This document shows positions 40,123-49,185 of a stretch of DNA of 64,000 nt, one piece after another. This DNA is from Actinorhabdospora filicis (lineage in GTDB: Bacteria; Actinomycetota; Actinomycetes; Mycobacteriales; Micromonosporaceae): NCBI RefSeq assembly GCF_030269765.1, contig NZ_BSTX01000003.1, positions 62,001 to 126,000 on the forward strand, written 5' to 3'. The position numbers and the translations under genes were made by a program. Numbering within the stretch: the stretch's first letter is position 1; each line of letters begins with the position of its first letter. Below the pieces are notes generated by a model. That model was not told the DNA's origin and searched no databases. It saw only the letters and a list, made by a program, of their open reading frames with translations.

Positions 40123-40887
40123 ATGTCCGCACACGATCCACAGGCCCGCGCACTGGCCGCCCAGCAGGGCTTCGGCGAGCTGCGCGCGCACTATTTGCCG
40201 CGCATTCCCGGCTACATCGGCGTGACGGTGACGGTCGTGATCGCCACGTTCGTCGCGGTATTCGGTTTCGCCGGCGGCGATGACACCACGTTCCTCGGTG
40301 TCATCGGGGCCATCGTCGCCATCATCGCGGCCCTGGGACTGTTGCAGCGCCTGTACACCCGCTCCGCCAACGCCGATGCCGCGCTGTACCTGTTCGACGG
40401 CGGGATGATCGTGATCGGCAAGCACGCCCGGATCTCGGCGTTCCGCTGGGAGCAGATGTCGGTGCTGCAGAACGTCACCCGCCACTACCGCAACGGCGTC
40501 TACACCGGCACCACCTACCGTTACACCCTCAATGACGGGCGCGGTGAGCCGATCGTCATCGGCGGTGCCTTCGCGTTTCCCGAGCAGTGGGGCCCGATGA
40601 TCCAGGAGGCCGTCACCCGCGCGCAGCTTCCGAAGGCGGTGGACGCGATCCTGCGCGGGGAGACCCTGCGCTTCGGTGACATCGACATCAACGGCGGCGG
40701 ACTGGCCGTCGGCCGCAAATCGGTGGCGTGGGCGCAGATCGAGAAGATCGAGATCAAGCAGGGCTTCGTCTCGGTGAGCGTGGCGGGCAAGTGGCTGTCG
40801 CTGACCACGAAGGCGGTCTCGCAGATCCCGAACGTCTTCGTGTTCCTGACCCTGACCGAGCGTTTGCAGGAGCTGGGGCGGCGTTAG
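40123..40887 (+). CDS. DUF6585-like membrane protein
   Basis: A 254-residue protein. Two adjacent hydrophobic helices (about 30-50 and 55-77) anchor an N-terminal segment. The remainder is a beta-rich cytoplasmic PH-like part: ALYLFDGGMIVIGKHARISAFRWEQMSVLQNV, then TYRYTLNDGRGEPIVIGG and DIDINGGGLAVGRKSVAWAQIEKIEIKQGFVSVS. This order matches the actinobacterial DUF6585 family. Function unknown. It is the last ordinary gene before the Wadjet operon. Confidence 0.8.
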   Translation: MSAHDPQARALAAQQGFGELRAHYLPRIPGYIGVTVTVVIATFVAVFGFAGGDDTTFLGVIGAIVAIIAALGLLQRLYTRSANADAALYLFDGGMIVIGKHARISAFRWEQMSVLQNVTRHYRNGVYTGTTYRYTLNDGRGEPIVIGGAFAFPEQWGPMIQEAVTRAQLPKAVDAILRGETLRFGDIDINGGGLAVGRKSVAWAQIEKIEIKQGFVSVSVAGKWLSLTTKAVSQIPNVFVFLTLTERLQELGRR

Positions 40888-41061
40888 CGGGCCTCTGTCT
40901 ACCTCGTCTAGAGCAGCCGCACCGAACTTGCTCTCGGAGCCTGGCGATCGCGGAAATTCGAAGAGTGATCATTTCGCACCTCTGCGGCATACTTGTCTCC
41001 GGCAATGTCCCGACGCGCCCGAAAGCCGGGTCGCCTAAGGACGCCGGAGGGGGTCGCCTTC

Positions 41062-42555
41062 GTGCCCACGAGCCCATTTGCCTATCTCGATGCCCGCAAT
41101 CCTCTGCACGCTCTGTATGTGCAGGTCATGAGCGTGTTCCTCGCCGCCAAGCGCGGATTCGTCGTGCACCTGCGTCCTGAGGACGTCGCCGCTGCTCTCA
41201 ATGATCCCGTCGCGCCCGAGGCGATGGCCGCAGCACTGGAGCAGCTCTACAAATGGGGGAATCTGCACCAACAGGCCGACACCGGCCGGGTCACCGCCGT
41301 CGAGGATTTCAATCGGGCCCGCCATCTCTACCAGCTCACCCCAGAGGGGGAGGCCGCGCAGAGGGCCGCTGAGTTCTACGACGAGCAGCTCGGTAGGCGT
41401 GGATCCCTTCAGTCCGTCGCGCTGGAGGATGTCAGGGTGCGGTTGCGGAACCTCCGTGACCTCGCCGCCACCGCGGACCCTGATCCTGCCCTCGTGCACG
41501 GTCTGCTGCGTGACCTATTTGAGCGCCTCGATTCACTTGCTGAGAACGCCGTCGCCTTTATGAACGGCCTCCAGCGGACCATCGACCTCCACGATGTCGA
41601 CGAGGAGTCCTTTCTCGCCTTCAAGGACCGCCTCATTGACTACCTGAAGCGCTTCATCGCCGACCTCGTCTCCAAGTCCCACGACATCGGACGCACCCTC
41701 GCCGACATTTCTGAAGCACGTGCGGACGAGATGCTACGACTGGCCGTCGATCGGGAAGCCGTTGACCTCGCTCCCGGTCCGGACCGGGACGCCGAGATCG
41801 CAGCCTTGCACGACATGTGGCGGGTGCGCTGGTCCGGCTTGCACTCCTGGTTCGGACGTGGGGCAGACCGCGGCAATCAGGCTGCTCTTCTGCGGCAGCG
41901 GGCTCGCAAGGCCATCCCCGAGCTTCTCGCCACCGTCGGTCTGCTTCAGGAGCGGCGAGCCGGTCGTAGCGACCGGACCGCAGACTTCGTGAGGCTGGCC
42001 CAGTGGTTCGCCCAGGCACCCGACGATGAATCAGCGCATCGTCTGTGGCGCGCTGCTTTCGGGCTGTCCACCGCCCGGCACCTGACCGGGACCGCTACCG
42101 ATGAGGCCGCGCCACGCTTGAGTTGGCGGGACGCTCCGGTCGTCGAGATTGCCCCGCGACTGCGGGCCACCGGCCACTACAAGAAACGCGGACGCCTCGC
42201 CAAGGTCACCGACCGCAGCGCCGAGCGCGCGCACCTGGCCGCGCTGGTCGCGGCAGAGGCCGAGCAGACCCGGCGCGCCCGCCAGAGGCTGGCCACCGGC
42301 GTCCCGACGAAGCTCTCCGATCTAGGTGGGCTAGACCGGACCGAGTTCCGGTTCTTCCTGGAGCTCCTGCGCACCGCTCTGTCCGCCGGGCCACCCAGGA
42401 GTGACGGGCGCATCCGCACGGACACCGGGGACGGGACCCTCCGCATCATCCTCGAACCGGTTCCGGATGGCCCACTTGTCGAACTGCCCACTGAGGACGG
42501 CGTCATGTACGGCCCTGAGTACGTCATCACCATCACCGACCTGGCGGACACGTGA
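41062..42555 (+). CDS. jetA: Wadjet type II subunit JetA (TIGR02677 family)
   Basis: A 497-residue protein. It starts PTSPFAYLDARNPLHALYVQVMSVFLAAKR and has LRPEDVAAAL, RARHLYQLTPEGEAAQRAAEFYDEQ and a helical region, as in TIGR02677, the kleisin-like subunit of type II Wadjet. Wadjet complexes recognise and cleave closed circular plasmids, limiting their uptake. I prefer GTG 41062 because GGAGGGGG lies 9-11 bases upstream; ATG 41005 and TTG 40993 are in frame. Codon use is less GC-extreme than in flanking housekeeping genes. The stop overlaps jetB by 4 bp. Confidence 0.87.
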   Translation: MPTSPFAYLDARNPLHALYVQVMSVFLAAKRGFVVHLRPEDVAAALNDPVAPEAMAAALEQLYKWGNLHQQADTGRVTAVEDFNRARHLYQLTPEGEAAQRAAEFYDEQLGRRGSLQSVALEDVRVRLRNLRDLAATADPDPALVHGLLRDLFERLDSLAENAVAFMNGLQRTIDLHDVDEESFLAFKDRLIDYLKRFIADLVSKSHDIGRTLADISEARADEMLRLAVDREAVDLAPGPDRDAEIAALHDMWRVRWSGLHSWFGRGADRGNQAALLRQRARKAIPELLATVGLLQERRAGRSDRTADFVRLAQWFAQAPDDESAHRLWRAAFGLSTARHLTGTATDEAAPRLSWRDAPVVEIAPRLRATGHYKKRGRLAKVTDRSAERAHLAALVAAEAEQTRRARQRLATGVPTKLSDLGGLDRTEFRFFLELLRTALSAGPPRSDGRIRTDTGDGTLRIILEPVPDGPLVELPTEDGVMYGPEYVITITDLADT

Positions 42556-43736
42556 AGGACGCCCTCGAAGCACGAACCGCCGACGAGCGGGGCAAGGTTG
42601 TCCGCACGCTCCTGCGCACGCCGCTACTCACGCCGAAGGACGAAATCTTCACCCTGGCGCGCAGACACGGCGACGTCATCGCCCAATGGTTCGCGCGTGA
42701 GACCGGATGGATCGTCTTCCACAGCGCCGGTGCCGTCCGGCTGCGTAAGCACGGCATCCTTTCCGAGGATGGCAGCCGGGGTGCGCAGGAGGGAGCTGCT
42801 CCGTTCGGGCGGCGCAGGTACGTGCTGGTCTGCCTCGCCCTCGCGGTTCTAGAGCGAGCCGACAAGCAGGTCACTCTAGGGCGGCTCGCGGAGCGGATCG
42901 TGCATTACGCCACCGATCCGGTGCTCACCGCGGCCGGCATCGAGTTCACCCTGCGCGACCGTTCCCAGCGCGGCGACCTGTCGGCTGTGGCGAAGCTACT
43001 GTTCGCTCTGGGCGTCCTGGACCGGGTCGCCGGAGACGAGGACGCCTATGTCGCAGGCAGCGGCGACGTCCTTTACGACGTGAACAGGCACGTTCTCGCA
43101 GAGCTTCTCGCCAACCGTCGTGGCCCGTCCACAGTTGACGAAGTGGACTGGGCTATGCGCCTGGCCACGCTCGCGGCGGAGTACGCGCCCGACACAGACG
43201 ACGACCGCAACCGCATCATTCGGCACAGCCTGTCCCGCAGGCTCCTAGATGACCCCGTGCTCTACTTCGCCGACCTCACCGAGGCCGAACGCGAGTATCT
43301 GGCCTCACAGCGCGTCCACCTCCTGCGGCGGATCACCGAGTTCAGCGGCCTGGTCGCCGAGGTCCGGGCCGAGGGCATCGCGCTACTCGACCCGAGTGGA
43401 GAGGCCACCGATTACGGGATGCCCGAGGAGGGCACCGAGGGGCACGCCACGCTCTTGGTCGCCGAGCATCTGGCGGGCCTCGACCGGGCCCGGCCCGGCG
43501 TCCCCGTCGCAATCACCGTCCTGGAGGCGCACATCGCGGCCCGCGCCCCTGAGTTCGCCTCCTACTGGAGCAAGGCCGCACGCGAACCCGGTGCCGAGCG
43601 GGAGCTCGTAGCCAAGGCCCTGCACCGCCTGGCCTCCCTGCGACTCTTGCGGGTGGATGGAACAGAGGTCACCGGACTGCCCGCGCTCGCCCGTTACGCA
43701 TTCGCCGCGCCGAAACTACCGGGAGAACGATCTTGA
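42552..43736 (+). CDS. jetB: Wadjet type II subunit JetB (TIGR02678 family)
   Basis: A 394-residue protein with a winged-helix, kite-like character. Recognisable are RTLLRTPLLTPKDEIFTLARRHGDVIAQWFARETGWIV (several blocks), RRRYVLVCLALAVLERADKQVTLGRLAE and DVNRHVLAELLANRRGP. It is the TIGR02678 member that pairs with JetA and JetC in the SMC-like complex. GTG start overlapping jetA by 4 bp, and its stop overlaps the jetC TTG start by 4 bp. The strict coupling suggests stoichiometric assembly. Confidence 0.87.
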   Translation: MKDALEARTADERGKVVRTLLRTPLLTPKDEIFTLARRHGDVIAQWFARETGWIVFHSAGAVRLRKHGILSEDGSRGAQEGAAPFGRRRYVLVCLALAVLERADKQVTLGRLAERIVHYATDPVLTAAGIEFTLRDRSQRGDLSAVAKLLFALGVLDRVAGDEDAYVAGSGDVLYDVNRHVLAELLANRRGPSTVDEVDWAMRLATLAAEYAPDTDDDRNRIIRHSLSRRLLDDPVLYFADLTEAEREYLASQRVHLLRRITEFSGLVAEVRAEGIALLDPSGEATDYGMPEEGTEGHATLLVAEHLAGLDRARPGVPVAITVLEAHIAARAPEFASYWSKAAREPGAERELVAKALHRLASLRLLRVDGTEVTGLPALARYAFAAPKLPGERS

Positions 43737-46700
43737 ATATCCCCACGGCAACGAGGCCCCGCTGGCAACCTATGCGGCTGGGACTGGTGGATATGTTCTA
43801 TTACGACCAGCAGGAGTTCTGGTTCCGTGACGGCCGCATGATGCTGCTGGGTAACAACGGAACAGGCAAGTCCAAAGTGCTCGCGCTGACCCTCCCATTT
43901 CTCCTCGACGGTGATACCCGGCCCTACCGAGTAGAACCCGACGGAGATCCAAAGAAGCAGATGCACTGGAACCTCCTTCTGGGCGGCAAGTACACCGACC
44001 GGCTCGGCTACACCTGGATGGAGTTCGGCCGGGTCGACGAGCAGGGCCGGCAGGAATACGCCACCATTGGGATCGGCCTGAAAGCGGTGGCCGGACCGGG
44101 CATCGCCGACAAGTGGTTCTTCGTCACCTCCCAGCGTCTTGGTGCCGGTGGTCTCGAACTGGCCCCGAACGGCACCGCCCTCACCCGTGACGGCCTCACC
44201 GAGGCCATCGGCACCAACGGGCAGGTCGTCCGGGCAGCGGCTACCTACCGGCGGCTCGTCGACGACAAGCTGTTCCATCTAGGCGAGGACCGCTACAGCT
44301 CCCTCGTGGACCTTCTGGTGCAACTGCGGCAGCCACAGTTGTCGAAAAAGCCCGACGAGAAGAAGTTGTCCGCGGCACTCACCGACGCCCTCGCCCCCGT
44401 CGACCAGGACATCCTCGCCGACGTTGCCGACGCCTTCCACCAACAGGGCGAACAGCGCGATCAGCTCTCCGGGCTGATGCAGGCCGCCGATGCCACTCGC
44501 GATTTCGACCGGCGATACCGCAGGTACGCCCGGGTCGCGGCCCGGCGTCAAGCAGCCGGGCTGCGCGAGACGCAGTCGGCGTATGAAAAGCATGGACGGG
44601 ACATCGCCGCGCTCGGTGACACCATCTCCGAAGCCGACCGCGCCTGCACAGAAGCCGAAGAGCAGAGAAACGGTCTCGGCAAGAGCATCCTGGTCGATGA
44701 GGCACGGCAGCGTGAGCTGTCAGGGCGAGCCGAGCTGTCCGACATTAAAGGGGCGCAGGAGACCCTGTCCGCCACCCGCGGGGCGCACCGTATCGCCGAA
44801 GAAGCGGCGCGGGCCGCTGATCGGGAACACCGCACCTGGAAACGTCGGCTGGACGAAGCCGGGGACCGGGTCGCCGCCAGCAGTGGGCGGGCCGCGAAAG
44901 CCCTTGCCGACAGCACAGGGCTGGCCCACGGAGCCCTTGTCGCCGACCGGCACCGGGACCTCACCGCATCCTTTACCGATTTGACCCGAACCTCCGATCC
45001 CACGACTGCCCGGAGGGGCGGTGAGGCGATCGCGGCCCACCAGGACCGGGCAGTAGAGCACGTACTCGCGTTGCACGTGGAGGCCGAGGCACGTGCGGTG
45101 GAGAAGGCCAACGCATCCGCGACGCTCGTTGACCGGGAGAGCCAGCGCGATGCCGCAGCGGATCGTGTCACAACGGCGACGGACATCGTCGAAACGGCGA
45201 GACGGGAACACGTCGCGGCCTGGCGCGGCTTCCACCCGGCCGAGTTCGCAGTCCCCGATCCCGATGTGCTCGGCCTCGTCGACTGGACGGAGACCCTGCA
45301 TGGCCCCAACCCCGCCGCCGAGGCGGCAGTGGCCTCCGCGCGGGCGGCGCACTCCGCGCTCACCGAGCAGCGGCTGCGGACCGAAGCGGAGATGACGGCG
45401 GCCCAGGCGCGGCGCGGCGTTCTGCTGGCGGAGCGTGCGGAACTCGCCTCAGGCGGTATCCGTGAACCGGCCTTGTCAGCGGTCCGTGTGCCAGGGCGGG
45501 AGGGTCGGGCCGGCGCGCCATTGTGGAGGATCGTGGACTTCCACGACCACGTTCCCGAGGCAGCCCGTGCCGCACTCGAGGCCGCCATGGAGGCCACCGG
45601 CCTGCTCGATGCCTGGCTGTTCCCAGACGGGACGCTTCTCGCCGCCGGTGTACTCGATGACGCCCTCACTCCCGGTTCTGCCGAACACACCAACGCGACG
45701 GGCGTCCTGCGGCCCGCGCTCGGCGAGGATCACGGGGAGCTGACGGAGGAGACCGTCGGTGCTCTTCTACGGGCGATCGGTCTGGGCTCGGGCAGGACCT
45801 GGATCGCCGCGGACGGTCGCTACCGCATCGGCCCACGGTATGGACGTGCGGCGAAGCCGAGTGCGGAGTACCTCGGGCACGCCGCCCGCGAACAAGCCCG
45901 AAGGCGACGTCTGGGGGAGATCGAGACTGAATTGTCCACGATCGAGGTTGAGATCTTCGTGGGCCACTCCCGGCTGGAAGACCTGCGCGAGCACACCGCC
46001 GCCCTCGACTCGGAGCTGCGAGGGGCACCCAGTGACCAGGCCCTGCGTGATGCACACGCCGGCGCGGCCCACTCCCACGCGGAGCTACACGCACGTCAAG
46101 AGAACGTGGCGGAGGCACAGGAGCGCCTGCGGGAGCGTGACGAGGCGCATCGGGCGGCCATCGTCTCCCGCGATGATGTCGCTGCCGACCTGGGACTTCC
46201 AGTCGATGCGGACGAACTCAAGGCGGTTCGGGCGGCGGTGCATCTGTACCGGAGTGCGCTAGGCGAGCTGTGGTCGGCAATCCTGTCTCACGGCGAGTGC
46301 CTTCGCGCGGTCGAGGATTGCCAAGAGGAACTAGTAGGCGCAGTGGAACGACTCGAACATGTCACCACCATCCTCCAAGACTCGGAGGGTGAGCTGCACC
46401 AGGCCGAGGCTCGCCTCGAAGCGCTTCAGGATCGGCTCGGCGGGACCATCGCAGATCTCCGTGCCGAAATCGAGGTGCTCGGCATCGCCATTGGCCGGAA
46501 GCGGACCGAGCGGGCTGCGGCCGACAAGCGATTCCAGGACCAGAAGACGATTCTGGACCGCGCCCAGTCGAAGCGGGACACCCTCATCGACCTGCAGCAC
46601 GACGCGGCGAACGAGCGCGACAGGGCTGTGTCCGAGCTCCGCGATTTCACGGCGACGGGGCTACTGTCCGTGGCGGCGCCAGAAATTGAGTCTCCCGATC

Positions 46701-47788
46701 CGGGCCAGGAGTGGGCGGTGGCTCCAGCGATCCAGCTTGCCCGCCGAACCGACGAGGCACTCTCCGATGTGGACTATACGGAGTCGGCGTGGAGCCGCGT
46801 GGAGCGCGACATCGTCCCCGCCTTCACCACCTTCGCCGACATCCTCAGCCGCCACGGCATGCACGCGTCGAACACGCTCCAGCATGGATGCATCGTGGTC
46901 ACCGTCGTCCACCAGGCGAATACTCCCAGTCCCGGGGAGCTGGAGGCGCTGCTCCGCGCCGACATTGACCACCGCAACCGGCTCCTCACTGAAAAGGAAC
47001 GTGAGCTCCTGGAGGAGCACCTCGTCAAGGAGGTCGGGCAGCACATCCAGACGCGTATCCACACTGCCGAGCAGCAGGTCACCGACATGAACGCCGAGCT
47101 GACCAACCGGCCCACGTCGACCGGGATGCGGCTGCGCCTGCTGTGGGGGCCGGCGAAGGACGCTCCAGAAGGGTTCGCGCGGGCGCGGGCCGTGCTGCGC
47201 AAGGACAACGAGTTGTGGACCCCGAGCGACGAGGAACGGGTCAGCGAGTTCCTGCATGAACGCATCCGGCAGGAGGCGGCCGCACGGCCCGAGGGGACTT
47301 GGCTGGAGCATCTCCGCAACGCCCTCGACTACCGGCGCTGGCACCGATTCACCATCGAGAAGCACCAGGGGGGTGGATGGGTGGCCGCCGTCGGGCCCGC
47401 GTCCGGTGGTGAGCGCGTACTGACCGTGTCCCTTCCGCTGTTCGCGGCGGCGTCCTCGCACTACCGCTCCGCACATGAGCATGCCCCTCGTCTGATCATG
47501 CTCGACGAGGCGTTCGCCGGGGTCGACGATGACGCCCGGGCGAAGTGCCTTGGGCTGCTGGCGGCCTTCGATCTCGACGTAGTGATGACCTCTGAGCGGG
47601 AATGGGGCTTCTACGCCACGGTCCCGGGCATCCGCACTCACCAGCTCGTCCGCCGTGAAGGCGTCGACGCGGTCTTCGTCAGTGTCTTCGAGTGGGACGG
47701 GCGGCGCTCGGCGCGTGTGCCCGCTACCTCCGGCCTCCCACCGGCGGAATCCGGAGAGCCGCCTACCACGCAGCCGACCTTGATGTGA
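43733..47788 (+). CDS. jetC: Wadjet type II subunit JetC (SMC-like ATPase, TIGR02680 family)
   Basis: A 1351-residue SMC/MukB-like motor. The N-terminal head has Walker A LLGNNGTGKSKVL (GNNGTGKS, residues 40-47). Long coiled coils (about 250-450 and 700-1000) flank a hinge-like region. The C-terminal head carries the signature SGGERVLTVSL (about 1224) and Walker B RLIMLDEAFAGVDDD (Asp1258, Glu1259). It extrudes plasmid DNA using ATP before JetD cleaves it. TTG start with overlap to jetB. The last ~35 residues are Pro- and Ser-rich. Length is normal for the family. Confidence 0.9.
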   Translation: MNIPTATRPRWQPMRLGLVDMFYYDQQEFWFRDGRMMLLGNNGTGKSKVLALTLPFLLDGDTRPYRVEPDGDPKKQMHWNLLLGGKYTDRLGYTWMEFGRVDEQGRQEYATIGIGLKAVAGPGIADKWFFVTSQRLGAGGLELAPNGTALTRDGLTEAIGTNGQVVRAAATYRRLVDDKLFHLGEDRYSSLVDLLVQLRQPQLSKKPDEKKLSAALTDALAPVDQDILADVADAFHQQGEQRDQLSGLMQAADATRDFDRRYRRYARVAARRQAAGLRETQSAYEKHGRDIAALGDTISEADRACTEAEEQRNGLGKSILVDEARQRELSGRAELSDIKGAQETLSATRGAHRIAEEAARAADREHRTWKRRLDEAGDRVAASSGRAAKALADSTGLAHGALVADRHRDLTASFTDLTRTSDPTTARRGGEAIAAHQDRAVEHVLALHVEAEARAVEKANASATLVDRESQRDAAADRVTTATDIVETARREHVAAWRGFHPAEFAVPDPDVLGLVDWTETLHGPNPAAEAAVASARAAHSALTEQRLRTEAEMTAAQARRGVLLAERAELASGGIREPALSAVRVPGREGRAGAPLWRIVDFHDHVPEAARAALEAAMEATGLLDAWLFPDGTLLAAGVLDDALTPGSAEHTNATGVLRPALGEDHGELTEETVGALLRAIGLGSGRTWIAADGRYRIGPRYGRAAKPSAEYLGHAAREQARRRRLGEIETELSTIEVEIFVGHSRLEDLREHTAALDSELRGAPSDQALRDAHAGAAHSHAELHARQENVAEAQERLRERDEAHRAAIVSRDDVAADLGLPVDADELKAVRAAVHLYRSALGELWSAILSHGECLRAVEDCQEELVGAVERLEHVTTILQDSEGELHQAEARLEALQDRLGGTIADLRAEIEVLGIAIGRKRTERAAADKRFQDQKTILDRAQSKRDTLIDLQHDAANERDRAVSELRDFTATGLLSVAAPEIESPDPGQEWAVAPAIQLARRTDEALSDVDYTESAWSRVERDIVPAFTTFADILSRHGMHASNTLQHGCIVVTVVHQANTPSPGELEALLRADIDHRNRLLTEKERELLEEHLVKEVGQHIQTRIHTAEQQVTDMNAELTNRPTSTGMRLRLLWGPAKDAPEGFARARAVLRKDNELWTPSDEERVSEFLHERIRQEAAARPEGTWLEHLRNALDYRRWHRFTIEKHQGGGWVAAVGPASGGERVLTVSLPLFAAASSHYRSAHEHAPRLIMLDEAFAGVDDDARAKCLGLLAAFDLDVVMTSEREWGFYATVPGIRTHQLVRREGVDAVFVSVFEWDGRRSARVPATSGLPPAESGEPPTTQPTLM

Positions 47789-47796
47789 GGGGCGAC

Positions 47797-49185
47797 ATGG
47801 ACGCCGAAAGACTCCGCCGCCTTCTGGGCACCCCGGAAACCGCTTGGCTGCTGGAGCGGCTCGCCCAGCGGGTGATTTCGGGACGGGCGCTGACCGGTAC
47901 GGTCACCCTGACCGGGGCCACGACTCCGCAGCGATCGGCCATCGCGCGGTTGCTGGGCCGCCCGGTCGGCACGGGTGGCTCGGTATCGGTCTCACTGGAA
48001 CGGCTCGCCGGGAACCTGAGCGCGGCCGGTGTGGCCGAGGATCTGCGTGAGGCCATCATCCTCCTCACCGGCGCCTCAGATCGCAATGAAGACCGTGATC
48101 GTGTCGCGGCCGCACGTGACGAGCTCCTGTGCTGCCTGGCGTCGTCCCGTCATTCCGGGAGCACCTGGTACGACGCATGGCGCGAGGAAGTGGCCGCCGA
48201 TGGCACCTTGACGCGGTTCATGCGGCGGGAACAACCCGAAATGATCGGGCAAGCCGTCGCCATCCTCGATCGGCTGCCGTCCGATGAACCACTACCGGGC
48301 CCTGTGCTCGCCGAGGCCGTCACAGGGGACACGAAGGCCTTGGCGGGGACCCCACTGGAGCGTCTCGTGCTACGGGCGCTCGCCGGACGAGCCGGCTCGC
48401 CGACGCCCACCACGCGGACCGCCTCCCGGACGGTCTGGCTGAGCGCCGGAGTGGTCATGGACGACATGGCTTCGCAGGTGCTGGTACTCGGCGTGCGGGT
48501 CGCCGAGGGGCATTTGACCGGTGGTTGGCTCAACTCCGCGGCGGACGCCGGAATGCCCTTTCGGCTCACCCTCCAGCAGCTCCACGCCTACCCGGTGACC
48601 GCCTTGGGGCCGAGGTTGTTCGTCTGCGAGAACCCTGCCGTGCTGAGGATGGCGGCGGCGCGCCTTGGGCCGTCCACACCGCCATTGGTGTGTACCGAAG
48701 GGCAGCCGTCGGCAGCGTGTCATCGGCTGCTGGACGCGGCGGTTGATAACGGTGTCCAGGTCCTATGGCGTGGAGACTTCGACTGGACCGGGGTCCGTAC
48801 TACGACGGCGGCGATGGCGAACCTACGCGCTCTGCCATGGCGGATGACGACCGCAGACTATGCCAATGCGCTCGACGAAGGGGAAACGACGGCATTGACC
48901 GGGAGCCCGGCAGGGACTCCCTGGGAACCTGAGCTTGCCGAGACCATGGCTGAGCGCGGCCGGGCGGTGATGGAGGAGCGGCTGATTCCGGCGCTGCTGG
49001 ATGACCTCGCCGAGGGCAGATCAGCCGCCGGAGTGCTCCAGGTCCGCCCCCGCCGGGACGGTGTCGTCCCACGGGTCGTCCAGCCAGCCGTCGGGCAGCT
49101 GGACGCGGGCGGGGGAGTTGGTGCGCCCGCGCGGCTGGCCGAGGACCTGGACGGGGAAGGGCTGGTCGTCGAGGGTCCCCAGTAG
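47797..49185 (+). CDS. jetD: Wadjet type II nuclease subunit JetD (TIGR02679 family) with extended C-terminus
   Basis: A 462-residue protein with the DUF3322-like N-part and a Toprim-like DUF2220/DUF2399 C-part. LFVCENPAVLRMAAARLG carries the Toprim Glu, and VLWRGDFDWTGVRTTTAAMANL the DxD acidic pair. It is the plasmid-cleaving nuclease. The ATG at 47797 follows GAGGGG; the frame also extends upstream into jetC, which I reject. Homologous folds should end near LIPALLDDLAEG (about nt 49020); here the frame runs on for about 55 residues (GRSAAGVLQ ... VVEGPQ) antisense to the 3' end of dusB. This tail looks accidental. Confidence 0.85.
   Translation: MDAERLRRLLGTPETAWLLERLAQRVISGRALTGTVTLTGATTPQRSAIARLLGRPVGTGGSVSVSLERLAGNLSAAGVAEDLREAIILLTGASDRNEDRDRVAAARDELLCCLASSRHSGSTWYDAWREEVAADGTLTRFMRREQPEMIGQAVAILDRLPSDEPLPGPVLAEAVTGDTKALAGTPLERLVLRALAGRAGSPTPTTRTASRTVWLSAGVVMDDMASQVLVLGVRVAEGHLTGGWLNSAADAGMPFRLTLQQLHAYPVTALGPRLFVCENPAVLRMAAARLGPSTPPLVCTEGQPSAACHRLLDAAVDNGVQVLWRGDFDWTGVRTTTAAMANLRALPWRMTTADYANALDEGETTALTGSPAGTPWEPELAETMAERGRAVMEERLIPALLDDLAEGRSAAGVLQVRPRRDGVVPRVVQPAVGQLDAGGGVGAPARLAEDLDGEGLVVEGPQ

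Noticed and set aside
47692..47796. Upstream extension of jetD into jetC
   Set aside because: A GAGGGG site precedes ATG 47797, and the upstream codons overlap the conserved C-terminus of jetC in another frame.
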